In this document: positions 37,328 to 49,120 of the stretch, in pieces
Numbering within the stretch: position 1 is the first letter of the stretch
Layout of the letters: each line of letters starts with the position of its first letter
Assembly: GCA_037176885.1 (NCBI GenBank)
Contig: JAWWNJ010000175.1
Coordinates: forward strand, 372,001 to 436,000
From: Favolaschia claudopus
Lineage: Eukaryota; Basidiomycota; Agaricomycetes; Agaricales; Mycenaceae
Direction of reading: 5' to 3'
DNA length: 64,000 bases
Program-made: the position numbers and the translations under genes
The notes under the pieces: generated by a model
Databases searched by the model: none
Seen by the model: the letters and a program-made list of their open reading frames with translations, nothing else
Told to the model about the DNA's origin: nothing

Positions 37328-38647
37328 TCACTTCAGCCCCCTCAACCCCCTCACCACCCGCCCCATCTCCCAATTCCACTCCCCGCTCCACTCCCTTCCT
37401 TCCCGCCGGCGCTCCGAATGCGGAAGCGGGGGTAGCAGCGAGTCGCCGTTCGCTGAATCACGCGCGTCGCAGGGGATCCCATCGTCCGCATACACATCGA
37501 CCAAGGGCGATAACGGCGAAAGCGAAGGCAGCGACAAACTCCCGCCCCTCCTGCGCCGCTTCCCTGCCCATCTTCCCCGTGCACGCATATTCGCAGTCGA
37601 CACCGAGCGCGTCAGGCCATCCCGCGGCGCCGGGGTCGAGGGCGGTGTAGTCGACGTCGAAGTCATAGTATATTCCGATGACGTCGGTGAAGAGGACGAG
37701 GAAACGGTAGACGAGCTCGAAGAGGTGGTGGAGTACAGCGAAGAAGAAGATTGCGAAGAGCAAGCCGACGAAGGAACAAAAACACCCGCTAAGAGCACCT
37801 TCGCATGCTTCTCCGCCCCCACCTCCATCATCCCACCACGCGACGACGAAGCGTGGCCCAGCGTCGCGGCGCGTTGCAGTTTGAAGGCGGGGTTGGGGGT
37901 CGGGGCGTGGCCGCGGAAAGAGGAGGGCAGTGGGGACTGCACCGACGCAAAGGCGAAGAGTGAAGTGGACTCGGAAGCGGCGGGAGAGGCGGGTATGGTG
38001 GACAAGGAGGTTGCTGTGGAAGTCGACTGAGCACCAAGGAACAGCTCCCCCGCGACATGTACATTCTCCCCCGGCTTTGGTAGATTGCGACGGCGCTGAG
38101 GAGACGACGTCGAGATAGGAGGAGGAGGAGGACTGGTGGTCAGTTTACTCAGACTGGCGACCCGCGAAAGCGACCGCTGGATCGGCGAGCGGGGGAAGGA
38201 AGGCGAGCGGGGACTTGGAGAGGCGCAGGGCGCGGTGTTTGTCGTGGGTGAGAGGGGGGTGGACGGGGAGGGGATGGGGAGGGATGGTGAGGATGATAAT
38301 TTCGAATTGGCTTGGGAATGGGAGGAAGCAGAAGGAGGGTGGAGGTACAGCGTGAGCCTCGGCCGCTCCGCTTCGTCCGAGGTATTTTCCTTCTGCGCGG
38401 AAGTGGTGTGGCGTCTGTCGCTGAGGGACACGCTCTGACCAGGAGTTTGAAGGGAAGTAGAAGTAGAATTTTTTGAAAGAATAGAAGGGGAAGGACGACG
38501 GCTGCTCGCCTGCGACACAGCGGCCTCGATGACCTGCGGGGTCGCACCCAGCAGAGCCTGCAACTTTCGAGTGGAGCGCACGAGGCGTGTGCGTTCGGAT
38601 TTGGAGAGGGTGTTGCCGTTGGTGGTGGGTGGGTGGGGGTGGGACAT
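37328..38647 (-). CDS. Ser/Pro-rich low-complexity protein
   Basis: A single uninterrupted frame of 439 residues. The first 55 residues (NTLSKSERTRLVRSTRKL followed by QALLGATPQVIE) form a compact, probably conserved helical segment. The rest is Ser/Pro/Thr-rich, with runs of serine near residues 270-300, and ends in an Arg/Gly-rich tail. Several SP and RSLSR-like patches suggest heavy phosphorylation. No catalytic domain, signal peptide or membrane segment is seen. Similar proteins with this N-terminal segment occur in Agaricomycetes, but the function is not known to me. Antisense open frames on the plus strand are explained by the biased composition. Confidence 0.65.
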   Translation of the reverse strand: MSHPHPPTTNGNTLSKSERTRLVRSTRKLQALLGATPQVIEAAVSQASSRRPSPSILSKNSTSTSLQTPGQSVSLSDRRHTTSAQKENTSDEAERPRLTLYLHPPSASSHSQANSKLSSSPSLPIPSPSTPLSPTTNTAPCASPSPRSPSFPRSPIQRSLSRVASLSKLTTSPPPPPISTSSPQRRRNLPKPGENVHVAGELFLGAQSTSTATSLSTIPASPAASESTSLFAFASVQSPLPSSFRGHAPTPNPAFKLQRAATLGHASSSRGGMMEVGAEKHAKVLLAGVFVPSSACSSQSSSSLYSTTSSSSSTVSSSSSPTSSEYTMTSTSTTPPSTPAPRDGLTRSVSTANMRARGRWAGKRRRRGGSLSLPSLSPLSPLVDVYADDGIPCDARDSANGDSLLPPLPHSERRREGREWSGEWNWEMGRVVRGLRGLK

Positions 38648-40500
38648 GGTGAAGGCGGAGCAGGTGTGAAGAGAGGGTGATTATGGGCGGAGTAGATCAA
38701 GTGAAGATTGAATGTAAGATGTGGAGAGGTGTGAAGAAAAGAATGAGGATATGAGAATCGTTAGCGGCGACGTGCCCGCTACTGGAGGGAGCGGAGGTCT
38801 GTCTTTTGCGGGCGGAGGACAGAGAAGGTTGCTTTTAAGGACACTGAGGATGACGTTGTTCCTTGTTGCCAGTGTCGAGATGAAGCAAAGTAAAAGTTGA
38901 GCGGAAACAGGAGCAGCCATGCCATGTCATTGTCGATTGGCCGCAATCTCGGCCGCTTGGAGAGGAGTGGAATTCTTGGCGAGTTGCGCTGAGCCGCATC
39001 AGGTCGATTCAGCAGTGGACGTCTGATACTCCGCAGTAGACTGCACCCCCACCAAGATCTTAGAAGGCGTTCACCGGCAGCGAGAAGGTGATCTTGAGGT
39101 GATCGGTCGCTGCTGTAGAGATTGACGGCGGAGAATTGGCGTAAAGACGTTGAGGGGCCTGGCCACGTCTGTTTGTTCGGGAGTTGGTGTCAGATCGTAC
39201 TGTAGGCCAAGTAGCGGACTCCGAGCCTGCGGAAAGCTTTGACTGTCGCCGTCGATCCCGTGCTGCCGCGCAGTAGCGTTGCTTTCGAAGGAATTGCCAT
39301 CGGCAGGAAGAGAGTCCAGGTGTGAGTTCCCCGACGAGTGGACCGCGAGCGCATTACGTGAATCGGACCTATGGAATCCGACGCGTATGACGCGGAGAGG
39401 GTCGCGCTCTTGACGGCGAAGACGGGTTGGCCAACGACGTTGAGTCAACTTGAGTCGGTTGAGGACGGGATGAGCTAGTTTGTTTGGGTAGGCGTGAGAA
39501 AGCTTTTCCGAAGTCTTGTCAGTGTCTTGTCCCAGTCATTCTCGCGCCTTCGACCAAGGTATCTACAACACCTGTCCTTCAGATTCTGGTTGCACTGTTC
39601 TCACATCGATAGGAATCTGTCTATCCTCCGAGCTCCAGTGCTCGAGTCGCTACCGGACTGCGGATGAAGACACGCGGTTTGTGCGTCTCAACCCTCAAGT
39701 GAAGTGGACATCTCGGAGTATTGGCGAGGTCGAGGCTCGAGGTCACATTTACGATGAAGAAGGAGGCTAAGCACCATCGTGAGTTGTCGGTTTTCGCCCC
39801 AGCCGCGTCTCCAGACACTGAATTCAACGTGCTCGACAGTGAGATGACTTGAGGCTTTGACCGTTCCTCGCGATACTGAACGCAGCGTTCGCGTCTGTAA
39901 GACGACGTATCCGTAACGCAACGGACAGGCGGTTTCAATAGGATTCCGCCTACCTATCCTCTGACTCGAGGGGAGTATACTGGGCCGCACCACTCGTTAT
40001 TACTACTGCGATCGTGAGTTGTTAGTTTGCCATTCAGTCTTGGCCTTCAGTCGCTGACGCTCATCGAGCTTGCTTGGAGGCTTGATTTACTTGGTCAACG
40101 TTCGCGACATCAAAATATTTGTCGCCAAGATACTCAACGGATACAGCCTCCTTATTCACGGATGAGAATATGGCCCTCCTTCGAACGTCTACGTCTGAGT
40201 TATCTCTGTGAGTTACTCTTCCTATTGACAGTCTCGATTTTCGTTATTGAACAGCCTTCAAAGCCCATCCGCTGCAATCCGAATGGCCAGCATCTTCGCA
40301 TTCACATCTACACCAAGCAGCAGCCCGAGGCATGCTCGATCGTGCTCCCCGAACATCTGAGACATGGTCGTTTTTCGCGCTTCTTTCCTCCCAGCGCGCA
40401 CCTCAAAACGGATGACGTCGAATACTCGCCTCTCCCGCTCTCATGTCTCGAATAACGGACCCAATCTTCAAGAGCGCTCCACCATGACTCGTCTTCCTCG
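38648..40500. other. Long intergenic region
   Basis: About 1.85 kb without a recognisable gene. Open frames up to 142 codons exist but show no domains or consistent splicing. The right end merges into the kinase promoter block. Confidence 0.45.
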
Positions 40501-40608
40501 CACTCGAGCCCGCTCTAGACTCGGGTGTACCGGTGCAAAAAATGAGACAGGCAGGAAAAAATCTGAGACTCGATTCAAAGTCTCAGTCCCTACCGCCCTA
40601 TAAAACGC
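40501..40608 (+). promoter_or_regulatory. Kinase promoter block 1: dyad TGAGACT-N8-AGTCTCA plus TATA
   Basis: This block of about 105 bp is shared with 43187-43280 and 45720-45815. In order: CTCTAGACTCGGG, ACCGGTGCAAAAAATGAGA, the perfect dyad TGAGACT (40564-40570) / AGTCTCA (40579-40585), and a TATA box CCTATAAAAC near 40598. It ends about 135 bp before the kinase ATG. The arrangement suggests a dimeric regulator bound just upstream of TATA. Confidence 0.7.
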
Positions 40609-40742
40609 GGGGGGCGTTCGTTAGTCCTTCCTCACAGCACACCAACCATCAGCAACTTCGTCTTCGACCCAACCCGTTTTTTTGCGCTCGACTTCTTCAC
40701 CTTCCTCTTCTACATCCTACTTTTTTATCTTATTTTAACATC

Positions 40743-42416
40743 ATGCCTCACTACGCATTGCAGTCCTCTTTCGTCCCCAACATGACTGGGGAGACTATCG
40801 ATGGCGGGAAGCTCTTGCTCACGGAGAGTCTTGGAGCTGGCGCCTTTGGTCGGGTGTTTATGGCTCGGGATGCGTCTTTGCCCTCCTCGCGCCGACACCG
40901 GTTTGCGGTTTACGCCGTGAAGTGCCTCGTGCGCGCCGACCCCGACTCCTCGCATGCCAAGTTCCAGCGCCGGGAGGCTATGCTCCACGAGCGTGTCTCG
41001 ACGCACCCGAACGTCGTGGGCTTCCACCGCGCCTTCTCTTCTTCCTCTCCCAATACCACCACCACCACCACCCACTCCTCCTCCTCCTCCACCTCTGACC
41101 CCTCCCCTGCCCTCAACTTCCTCCTCATCGACTACATCCCCGGCACCAACATGCTCGCCGCCATCCTCGACGACGTCTACCTCCGCAACCCCGCCCTCAC
41201 CAAACGCACCTTCCTCGCCATCCTCGACGCCGTGCATTTCTGCCACGAGATGGGGGTGTACCATAGGGATCTTAAGCCGGAGAACGTGTTGGTTGATATG
41301 AAGGGGGGGAATCCGAGGGTGATGGATTTTGGGCTGGCGACGGACGAGAAGACGGTGCGGGAGGAGGAGTTGGATTGTGGGAGTGGACCGTATATGGCAC
41401 CGGGTATGTCGCGTCCTTGCTTTCTTTTGTCATTTTGATATTGATATTGATTTGCTTCCGTTTTTGTTGTAGAGCAATTCTCCACCTCCGGCTCGACGTC
41501 GTACGACGCCGCGCGGGCTGATTCGTGGGCGCTTACTATCTTTCTCGTCAACCTCCTCACCTCGATGCTGCCGTGGTACAGCGCGGAATCGACCGATCGG
41601 CGGTGGAACCACTTTCTCGCCACTGCGGATCTTGACTCGGAGTCGGAGTCGGGGTATCTCAGGCGATTGGGCCCCGCGCCGCTCTCGGGGCAGGCCGACG
41701 CGCTCCTTGTGAGGTGTTTGAGTCTTGATCCGAAGGGGCGGCCGGGGCTGGGGGAGATGAGGAAGGAGATTAGGGGGATGAGGGTTGGAGGGTTGTATGC
41801 GGGGGAGAAGGAGGTTATTAGGGCGGGGAGGGGGAGTGGGGGTGGGGGTGTGGAGGGGATTCGGATTGGAGCGGGGAGGAGTGCGGTGCCTTCACCGCAG
41901 ACCAAGATGAGTGAGCATGCGGTGCAGAGTGGGATGTCGTCGATATGGGCGAGGGAGGAGGAGATCAGGATGGGGTTGGATGATGACGAGTGTGATGGGT
42001 ATGAATGTGATTATGGATACGATGCGGGTGGGGATGATGGGTTCGTGCCCGATGAGGATGATGTCGGGGGTTTCGTACCTGCTGTTAGGGCCTTCGACGA
42101 AAATGCGGATGAGGTAGAGGTGGATGACGAGGGGCTGCAGCCCTCGATGCGGCCGTTCGTGCACCCGTCGCCGTGTTCCTCGAGGACGGATAGTCTGTCT
42201 GGGCGGGATGGGTTTGGGTTCGCGCCGGCGTTGGTGAGGGTACGGGTGCGTCTGTCGCATGGGCCGTCGGCTTTGTCGTCGTCGTGGGATTCCCAGGGCG
42301 GGGAGGGCGGAGGTGGGAAGAAGAGTCTGAGGAGGCTATCTGTGTCTTCGTCTGCTAGCAAGATTATGCGGTTTATGCGGAGGATGGGGATGTGGCGGAA
42401 GGGAAGCGGGAATTGA
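40743..42416 (+). CDS. Ser/Thr protein kinase, Ran1/Ksp1-like, tandem copy 1
   Basis: Two exons (40743-41403, 41473-42416), 534 residues; the intron interrupts the APE codon. The kinase domain spans about 22-340: glycine loop GAGAFGRV (31-38), YAVKCL lysine, HRDLKPEN catalytic loop, DFGLAT magnesium motif and GSGPYMAPE activation segment, so it should be active. A Thr/Ser run interrupts the N-lobe to C-lobe hinge. The tail is acidic and variable until a conserved PSMRPFVHPSP...TDSLS segment, a VRVRLS strand and a basic end RRMGMWRK, shared with the two downstream kinases. It is first of three tandem same-strand copies and is preceded by promoter block 1. Family placement rests on N-lobe similarity to fungal nutrient/meiosis kinases and is inference. 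Confidence 0.88.
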
Positions 42417-43186
42417 CGAGGTGTGTTTGCTTTGTTTGCCGGTTTCGCTGTACTCCATTCTGATTCGCTTTCATTCTCGTTCTTGAAGGATGTAACGAGG
42501 ATGATACCCATGGAAAACGTAAAAACACTTCATAATCGACAACTTCTTCGAAGCTTGCTTTTGAAAGGTGATATGCGTTGGCTGATGGGGTTGGGTGTGG
42601 GGGAGAGTCTATTGCTCGTAACGGATGCTACTATAATCACCACTACTACCTAGCCCTCCCTGTATGCGTGTATCTTGAATTTAAAGCTTGCCTTAACTTC
42701 TTCAACTTGGTCTTAGTCGTTTCGTGAGGAAATGTGACAGCTGTGACCATGTCACGCTCTCCGAGTTTCCACCTCTGTCCTTGCCTCTGTCTTGCGTTCT
42801 CGAAGCCGAGGCGGGCGCGCCGCCAGTACTGCTTATGGCTTATGCTCCGAATCGGTGTATGAGGCGAGATATGCTTGCGTTTTCCCTGTCTTATTCGACC
42901 GATACCATCGAAGAATCGGATTTGTGGCACATTTTACAAGACTTCAAGCTATTCGTATGGTCTACCGTCCAGCAATACCACAAGCTTTCCACCTCTTTGA
43001 ATCTCCTTGTTTTGGATGGGTATCCCGAGTGGAAGGCTCGAAGTCTTCACCACTAGCCGCCCTCTATCTCACTAGCAACACCAGGGAATCATCCGACGCT
43101 CCTCCTGCTTGTCCACTACGGCCGGGGGATCCTACTCGAACCGCTTCTTCCGCAAGACAACACGCAATATGGCCAGCTCGAGTTCG

Positions 43187-43280
43187 CTCTGGACTCGGGC
43201 AGACCGGCGCAAAAATTTGAGAGACATGAAAAAATCTGAGACTCGATTGAAAGTCTCACTCTCCCGAAGCCCATAAAATG
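43187..43280 (+). promoter_or_regulatory. Kinase promoter block 2: dyad plus TATA
   Basis: The same order of elements as block 1: CTCTGGACTCGGG, ACCGGCGCAAAAAT, dyad TGAGACT (43237-43243) / AGTCTCA (43252-43258) with exactly 8 bp between arms, and TATA-like CCATAAAATG at 43271-43280. It lies about 110 bp before the kinase ATG. Confidence 0.7.
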
Positions 43281-43390
43281 CCTCTGCTTTCGTCGACCAT
43301 TTCCCACTCAAATCTACCTTCTGCTTAACTTCGTTTTTGACAACAACAACAACCTCTTCGCTTCTATAACGCCTCTTGTTATTTTCAATC

Positions 43391-44916
43391 ATGGCTCGCG
43401 TTACCCAGTCGTCTTCGATTCCCAATATGACGGGTTCTCTTGTTGACGGAGGCAGCCTTCGTCTCGTGAAGCACATTGGCACCGGCGCCTTTGGTACTGT
43501 TTACATGGGCCAGGGGAATTCTTCTTCCTCCTCGCCCTCATCTACTCCCTCTCTATTCGCAGTGAAATGTCTCATCCACCACCGTCCCGAATCTACTGCC
43601 GCGAAACTTCAAGCCCGGGAGCTCGACCTACACCAACGTGCCTCCGGTCACGAAAACATCGTCTCCTTCCATCGTACTTTCTGCGACCCCGGATTCGTCT
43701 ACTTCGTCATGGAGTACGTCGAGGGGACCGATATGTACGCCGCGATGCTCGACGGCGTGTACCACCGCGAAACGGCCCTTATCAAGAACACCTTCGCCAG
43801 TCTCCTTGACGCTCTCATATTCTGTCATTCGCAGGGCGTCTACCACCGCGACCTGAAGCCCGAGAACGTGCTGGTCGATGCGAACGGCGGGAACCCCAGG
43901 CTGACGGACTTCGGGCTGGCGACGGACCAAGCTGTCTGTACGGACATGGGTTGTGGAAGTGGCTCTTACATGGCGCCGGGTATGTCTCTCTCGTTTCTCA
44001 TTCTCGCGCCTCCATTTACTCATCTCATCGACACAGAGATATTCAGCACCTCCGGCTCCACGTACTACCTCGCTGCGGACGCCGACGCCTGGGCCCTCTC
44101 TATCATCCTAATCAACCTCGTCACCGCGATGATGCCCTGGATCTCCGCCCAGACGCGCGACGGCGCCTGGCGCGACTTCAAGGTCGACCCCGAATACCTC
44201 CGCGAAATGCTCCCTATCTCGTCCTCGCTCAACGACCTCCTCGTTCGGTGTCTCCGGGTCGACCCCGCCCATCGGCCTTCGCTCGACGAGATGCGGAACG
44301 AGGTGCTGGCGATGACGCATCTCTATATGAGCGACGCAGATTTGCGTAAAGCCAGCAACGGGGTGAGGCGGTGTGCGGAGGGGAAGCAGGTTGGGAGGCG
44401 GACGCCGCCGCAGGATCTGTGTCGGGAGTGTGGGCTGTCTGTTTCCGAGTGTTGCAGCAGCAGGGAGAGCGGGTCTATGGGCGGATATCTCTCGATGCTG
44501 GCAAGGGAGCAGGAGATTCGGTGGGGGAAGGACGATGCGGGGAGCTTTGTGCCTGCCGTTCGGGACACGCCTGAGTCACGCCTTGATGACGACGACGTGC
44601 TTGAGCCGCCGATGGCTCCGTTTGCGTATCCGTCGGCATCCTCGTCGTTGACGGATAGTCTCTCTGAGCGGCCGCCGCTGGGACAGGTGCATGTGCGCGT
44701 GCGGCTTTCGCCTGGACCGTCGCCTTTATCCTCGTCGCTCAATCTGGAGGACATTGGAGGCGGGAAGAAGCGGAAGGCTTCTAGCAGCAAGATGAAGAAA
44801 CTTTTGCGTCGTTTTGGTACGTGGAGGAATCGTACTTCACAGGTGAGGCTACTTCGCCCTTTCCGCTCCTGCATTGTCCTGATTCCCTTCTCCAGAGCGT
44901 CGACTCTTCTTTGTGA
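43391..44916 (+). CDS. Ser/Thr protein kinase, Ran1/Ksp1-like, tandem copy 2
   Basis: Exons 43391-43979, 44037-44842 and a likely 21-nt last exon 44896-44916 give 471 residues; without the last intron the frame would run to 44950. The kinase domain has [28 protein letters not shown] and GSGSYMAPE, with the intron at the same APE codon as in the neighbours. The tail carries the [10 protein letters not shown]...TDSLSE segment, VHVRVRLSPGPSPLSS and RRFGTWRN end. A Cys-containing patch (CRECGLS) is shared with copy 3 only, so copies 2 and 3 are the closest pair. The start at 43391 aligns with the other copies (TQSS.IPNM.G). Confidence 0.88.
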
Positions 44917-45719
44917 TACACATGAAAACCCTTTAAAAAACATGAGATAAAGATAAAATACCCAAAAATATTGTATTGTGCTCAGGAGGGAGGCGTGTGC
45001 GAGAACCGTTGTATACTTACCCTATGTATATGCTTGAATTCACTCCGCTTCCTTTCCTCTCCTTCGGGTCGTACTTGAGTGAATCTTCCCAAATTCCGTG
45101 ACATACTGTGACATTGTCACACTTTCTCGTTTCTTTCCCCCCATTTCTCGCTTGCCCTTGTCCTCGAAGCCCTGGGACCTCTTGCCTTCACCGTCCGTCT
45201 ACCCAGGCGCTGTGTCAGCGTTCGCCCCGCAGCTTGGTTGCCTCGATAATATCACTGAAGCCCGATCAGCGAGCCCCCAATTTCGAGGCTCCAAATTTCT
45301 TGGTGCAATGGTCCTCAGGCTCGGATTTCAAGCTGAATCTGAGCCTACTCAGTCGCGCGAGGATTGGCACTGGTGTCGGCACTCGACAGCGTCTGAACGC
45401 GATGGGCGCCGCGAACCACTCCAAGGCTCGGGTTCACGAAAATTCCGCTAGCTCAGCGAAAGGTCACCGCCAATCTTCAATAGCGGCTTTGGTCGTAGCA
45501 GAGAACAAGACTGCATTGCCACTCAGGACGTCTATCTGGGTCATTTACGCCTTTACGAGCCAAATCTCAAGCCACAGTCCTGAAGACTTCACTCGCTGCA
45601 TCTCACTCCCGACACAAATAATCAAATGTTCTCCGAGATCTCCTACCCGTCGATGATGTCTGGAATATGCATCCCCAACAGCTTCCTATCCAAGAAAACG
45701 CACAGTCTGGGCAGCACGA

Positions 45720-45815
45720 GCTCGCTCTGGACTCGGGTAGACCGGCGCAAAAAATGAGACAGACACCAAAGTTCTGAGACTTGGGCAAAAGTCTCACTCC
45801 CTGAAGAGCCATAAA
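45720..45815 (+). promoter_or_regulatory. Kinase promoter block 3: dyad plus TATA
   Basis: GCTCTGGACTCGGG, ACCGGCGCAAAAAATGAGA, dyad TGAGACT (45775-45781) / AGTCTCA (45790-45796) with an 8-bp spacer of different sequence from the other two blocks, then CCATAAAATG. The dyad arms are kept while the spacer differs, which points to selection on the arms. Confidence 0.72.
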
Positions 45816-45923
45816 ATGTGCCTGCGTCGTCGCTTCTTTCCTCACTCAAATCTGCTTTCTGCTCTGCTTCGTTCTTCGCAACAACTTCGCCTTCTTCTGT
45901 TCTTACTTGTTTGCAATTTCGTT

Positions 45924-47360
45924 ATGTCTCGGACCGCTCAATCTTCGTTCATCCCTAATATGCTGGGTGCTGTCGTCGACCAGGGCAGCCTACGATTGAC
46001 GAAGCATATCGGCACCGGTGCATTTGGCACCGTCTACATAGCCCAGGATCATTCCTCGTTTACCTCGTCATCGTCTTCTTTGTCGTCGTTATCATCCTCC
46101 CGCCGCCCCTCCGTTTACGCAGTAAAATGCCTCCTCCGCCACCATGACGACTCTACGGACGCAAAACATCAATTTCAAGAACGCAGTCTCCACGAGCGTG
46201 TGTCGTGCCACCCCAATGTCGTCTCCTTCCATCACGCCTTCCACGACACCCAGCTCATGTACTTCGTCCTGGAGTACGTCGCGGGGACCGAAATGTACAC
46301 CGCGATTCTCGACGGCGTCTACCACTGCGACACGCCTCTGATCAAGCGCACCTTCGCGGGTGTCCTCGATGCCGTGCGGTTTTGTCATTCTCAGGGCGTC
46401 TACCATCGGGACCTGAAGCCTGAAAATGTGCTAGTGGATGTGAACGGCGGGAACCCCAGGCTGACGGACTTCGGGTTGGCGACGGACCAGGCGGTGTGCA
46501 CAGATATGGGCTGTGGGAGTGGTTCTTACATGGCGCCGGGTAAGTCCTAGTCTTTTTCCCTCCTCGTGAATCGTCGTTGATATCGTTTCCCAGAGATCTA
46601 TAAGACCTCCGGCTCGACCTCCTACCAAGGCGCAAACGCCGACGCCTGGGCTCTTTCCATTCTCTTCATCAACCTCGTCTCCGCCATGGAGCCTTGGCGC
46701 AAAGCTGAGGCACACGACGGACAGTGGAAGGAGTTCCTTGCGAACCCTGACTTTCTCCGCGAGACCATCCCCATTTCCAGCCCGCTCAACGACCTCCTCA
46801 TGCGCTGTTTGCGTGTCGACCCCGTTGGCCGCCCTTCGCTCACCGAAATGCTCCACGAATTACTTGGCATGAAGCATTTATACATGAGCGAAGCTGAGCT
46901 TCTGACCGCGAGCCATGCGGTGAGGTGGTGCGCGGAGGGTGTTAGGTGGGGGAAGCGGACGCCGCCGCAGCCCCAGTGTCGTGAATGTGGTCTGTCTGAG
47001 TGCGACAGTGATAGCGGGTACTCCTCTATCCGCCAGCGCGAGGACGAGGACATTCGCTGGGGTTTGGGGGGCTTCGTGCCTATTGAGTCTTCCGACGAGC
47101 TACGGCAAGAGCTGCAGCCCCCGATGGCTCCGTTCGCGTATCCGTCACCGTCCTCTTCGGTGACAGATTGCTCCCTTACACGCGTGGGATATGCAGGGCA
47201 GGTGCGGGTACAGGTGCATGTCCGCCTTTCGCCTGCACCCTCGCCTCTATCTTCTTGCTTGGATTTGGAGGAAAACGAGATGGCTGGAGGCGGGAAGGGG
47301 AAGGCATCCAACAGCAAGCTGAAAAAATTCATGCGTCGTATGGGTACGTGGCGGAAGTGA
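45924..47360 (+). CDS. Ser/Thr protein kinase, Ran1/Ksp1-like, tandem copy 3
   Basis: Two exons (45924-46539, 46594-47360), 460 residues. It carries the kinase motifs [28 protein letters not shown] and GSGSYMAPE, and the APE codon is split by the intron as in copies 1 and 2. A Ser run follows the glycine loop. The C-terminal tail has [26 protein letters not shown], a [14 protein letters not shown] strand and ends RRMGTWRK. The start at 45924 aligns with copy 2 ([12 protein letters not shown]). The frame is open upstream to 45816, but that ATG lies in the TATA region and is unlikely to be used. Confidence 0.88.
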
Positions 47361-49120
47361 TTCATAGCTCGATGACAGTACGGGGTGCGTATTCCCTTCT
47401 CCATCTTCCGTTTGTCTCTCAGTCTGACCCTCTTCCTCCAGGCCGACGTATTGCCATTCTACGATACCCACGAAAAATGCAAAAACATCTTATAACAAAA
47501 AAAAATACATATCTTTGTAGCTTGAGGAGCGGAGTGTACGAGATAGATTGGCTGTTGCTCGATTTTTCGTCTACGTACTTACTTGAATTCGTACTTGGTC
47601 CTTCTCACCTCGCCACTTGTGAAGTGTGACTTTCAGCACGTTACGGTGTGACTCGTCCCTTTTCTCTGCTTTCAATCTTCATTGTAGTTTCGCTGGCGAG
47701 CTCTGCGTATTACATGAATTGCCTGAAACGACGACTGGCGCGATAACACTTACGCCGCATTGCTTATTGCTTGAATGAGGCACTCCTCACCCGTCCATAG
47801 GGGGCATCACTGCCAATCTGAGCTCTCAAGATCTGAATCTCGAAGTGTCCTTGTACTATGCAGCAGCCGAGCCAACCCTCAGGATTGTCTACACACCCTT
47901 TTGACCCAGGTGCGCTGGCTGTAGGACAACGGACAACGTGGCGGCAATAATCTTCATAGCTTCACGACGGATTGCCTTGTGCGACGTACGTCTACTATAC
48001 CGCTGGAGGCGTACCAGTTGAGGCACGCGACTCTTTCAAAACCTTTCAAAACTTATTCTGTGAGCTTCGGGTCTCTTCGGGTAGTACCCCAGTTACAAAC
48101 TGAAGCGAACCAAACCTAGATTCTAGAGCTTTGGAGGTCTGGAGCTAGCGAGACTTCCTCAACTGCGTGTACTTCACATTAATTGACTACAGTCAGAAAA
48201 ACGTTGAACTCAGGCTCTTCTATGTTTACATGAGGCTGCTCCCGACGCTCTGTCTGGTTTCCCCGCCGTCTCTCAGCACCCCTGTTGCCACAAGCTGGGT
48301 TATGACGGGTGAACGTTCTGCCACCACAGTCTATCCCCCTGGTCTCAATATCGAAAAGCATTCAATACCTAGCAAACTGTCTTGGGAGCTCGATCTATGC
48401 ACAGAAATAAATTTAGCTTCGGAACTTGGTGCCTGTTATCGACGCTCGATTGCATTCTTCATCGTGTTTTTGCGATCGCGCGCAAGCAGTGGCCGACGGT
48501 CTTCAGCGTATCGCTTTCGCGTTCTAACGTTGATGAAATCCGACTCGGATTCTGGTCACCAACAGCCGCCCTGGCGGCCCTGAAGCTTTCGCCTAAGGAT
48601 TATGGCTGTCCCGCTTCGCCTCGTGGAAAAATTAGCCGCCGTCCCAATGTCACTTTGGGAGAAACATGGTTCTACACATGACGTCGGACATATCTATATC
48701 GAGGTAGACGTTCCTTTTCGACTTCTTGGCGACACCGATAATTCGCGATAAGCTGGAACACTGTTGAAATACGTCAGCTGACAGATCCCTCTGTTCATAA
48801 ATCTACAGCGGAACTGATTTTCGGCAACCTGCTCTAAGATTATCAGTTAAGCAAACTTGTGGCGTCTGGTATGCCGCGACGCCGACCACGGAATGGCTTG
48901 CCTCTTGTAATAATGAAGCCAGTCGATCAGACTGTCAGCAATTCTGATTCCTTCCCCACCACGGCCGCTCGCACGCAAAAGGCACGTTGTCGGTAACGCT
49001 TGAGTATATACCTGGCACGGTGGCGTAATCGAGTCAACTTTCTTGCTCGCTGTCGTCCCACACTCTTTGCTCCGCTTCCATCCTCTCCGAGCAACTGACG
49101 ACTGGACGACATAGTCGTAG
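47361..49120. other. Long intergenic region
   Basis: About 1.76 kb after the kinase array. No domain-bearing frame was recognised; two overlapping frames near 48170-48680 have no similarity I recognise. The promoter of the isochorismatase-like gene lies at the right end. Confidence 0.45.

Noticed and set aside
41177..41905. Long antisense frames over the kinase genes (also 43628-44023 and 46622-47404)
   Set aside because: They mirror GC-rich, codon-biased kinase exons and have no domain of their own.
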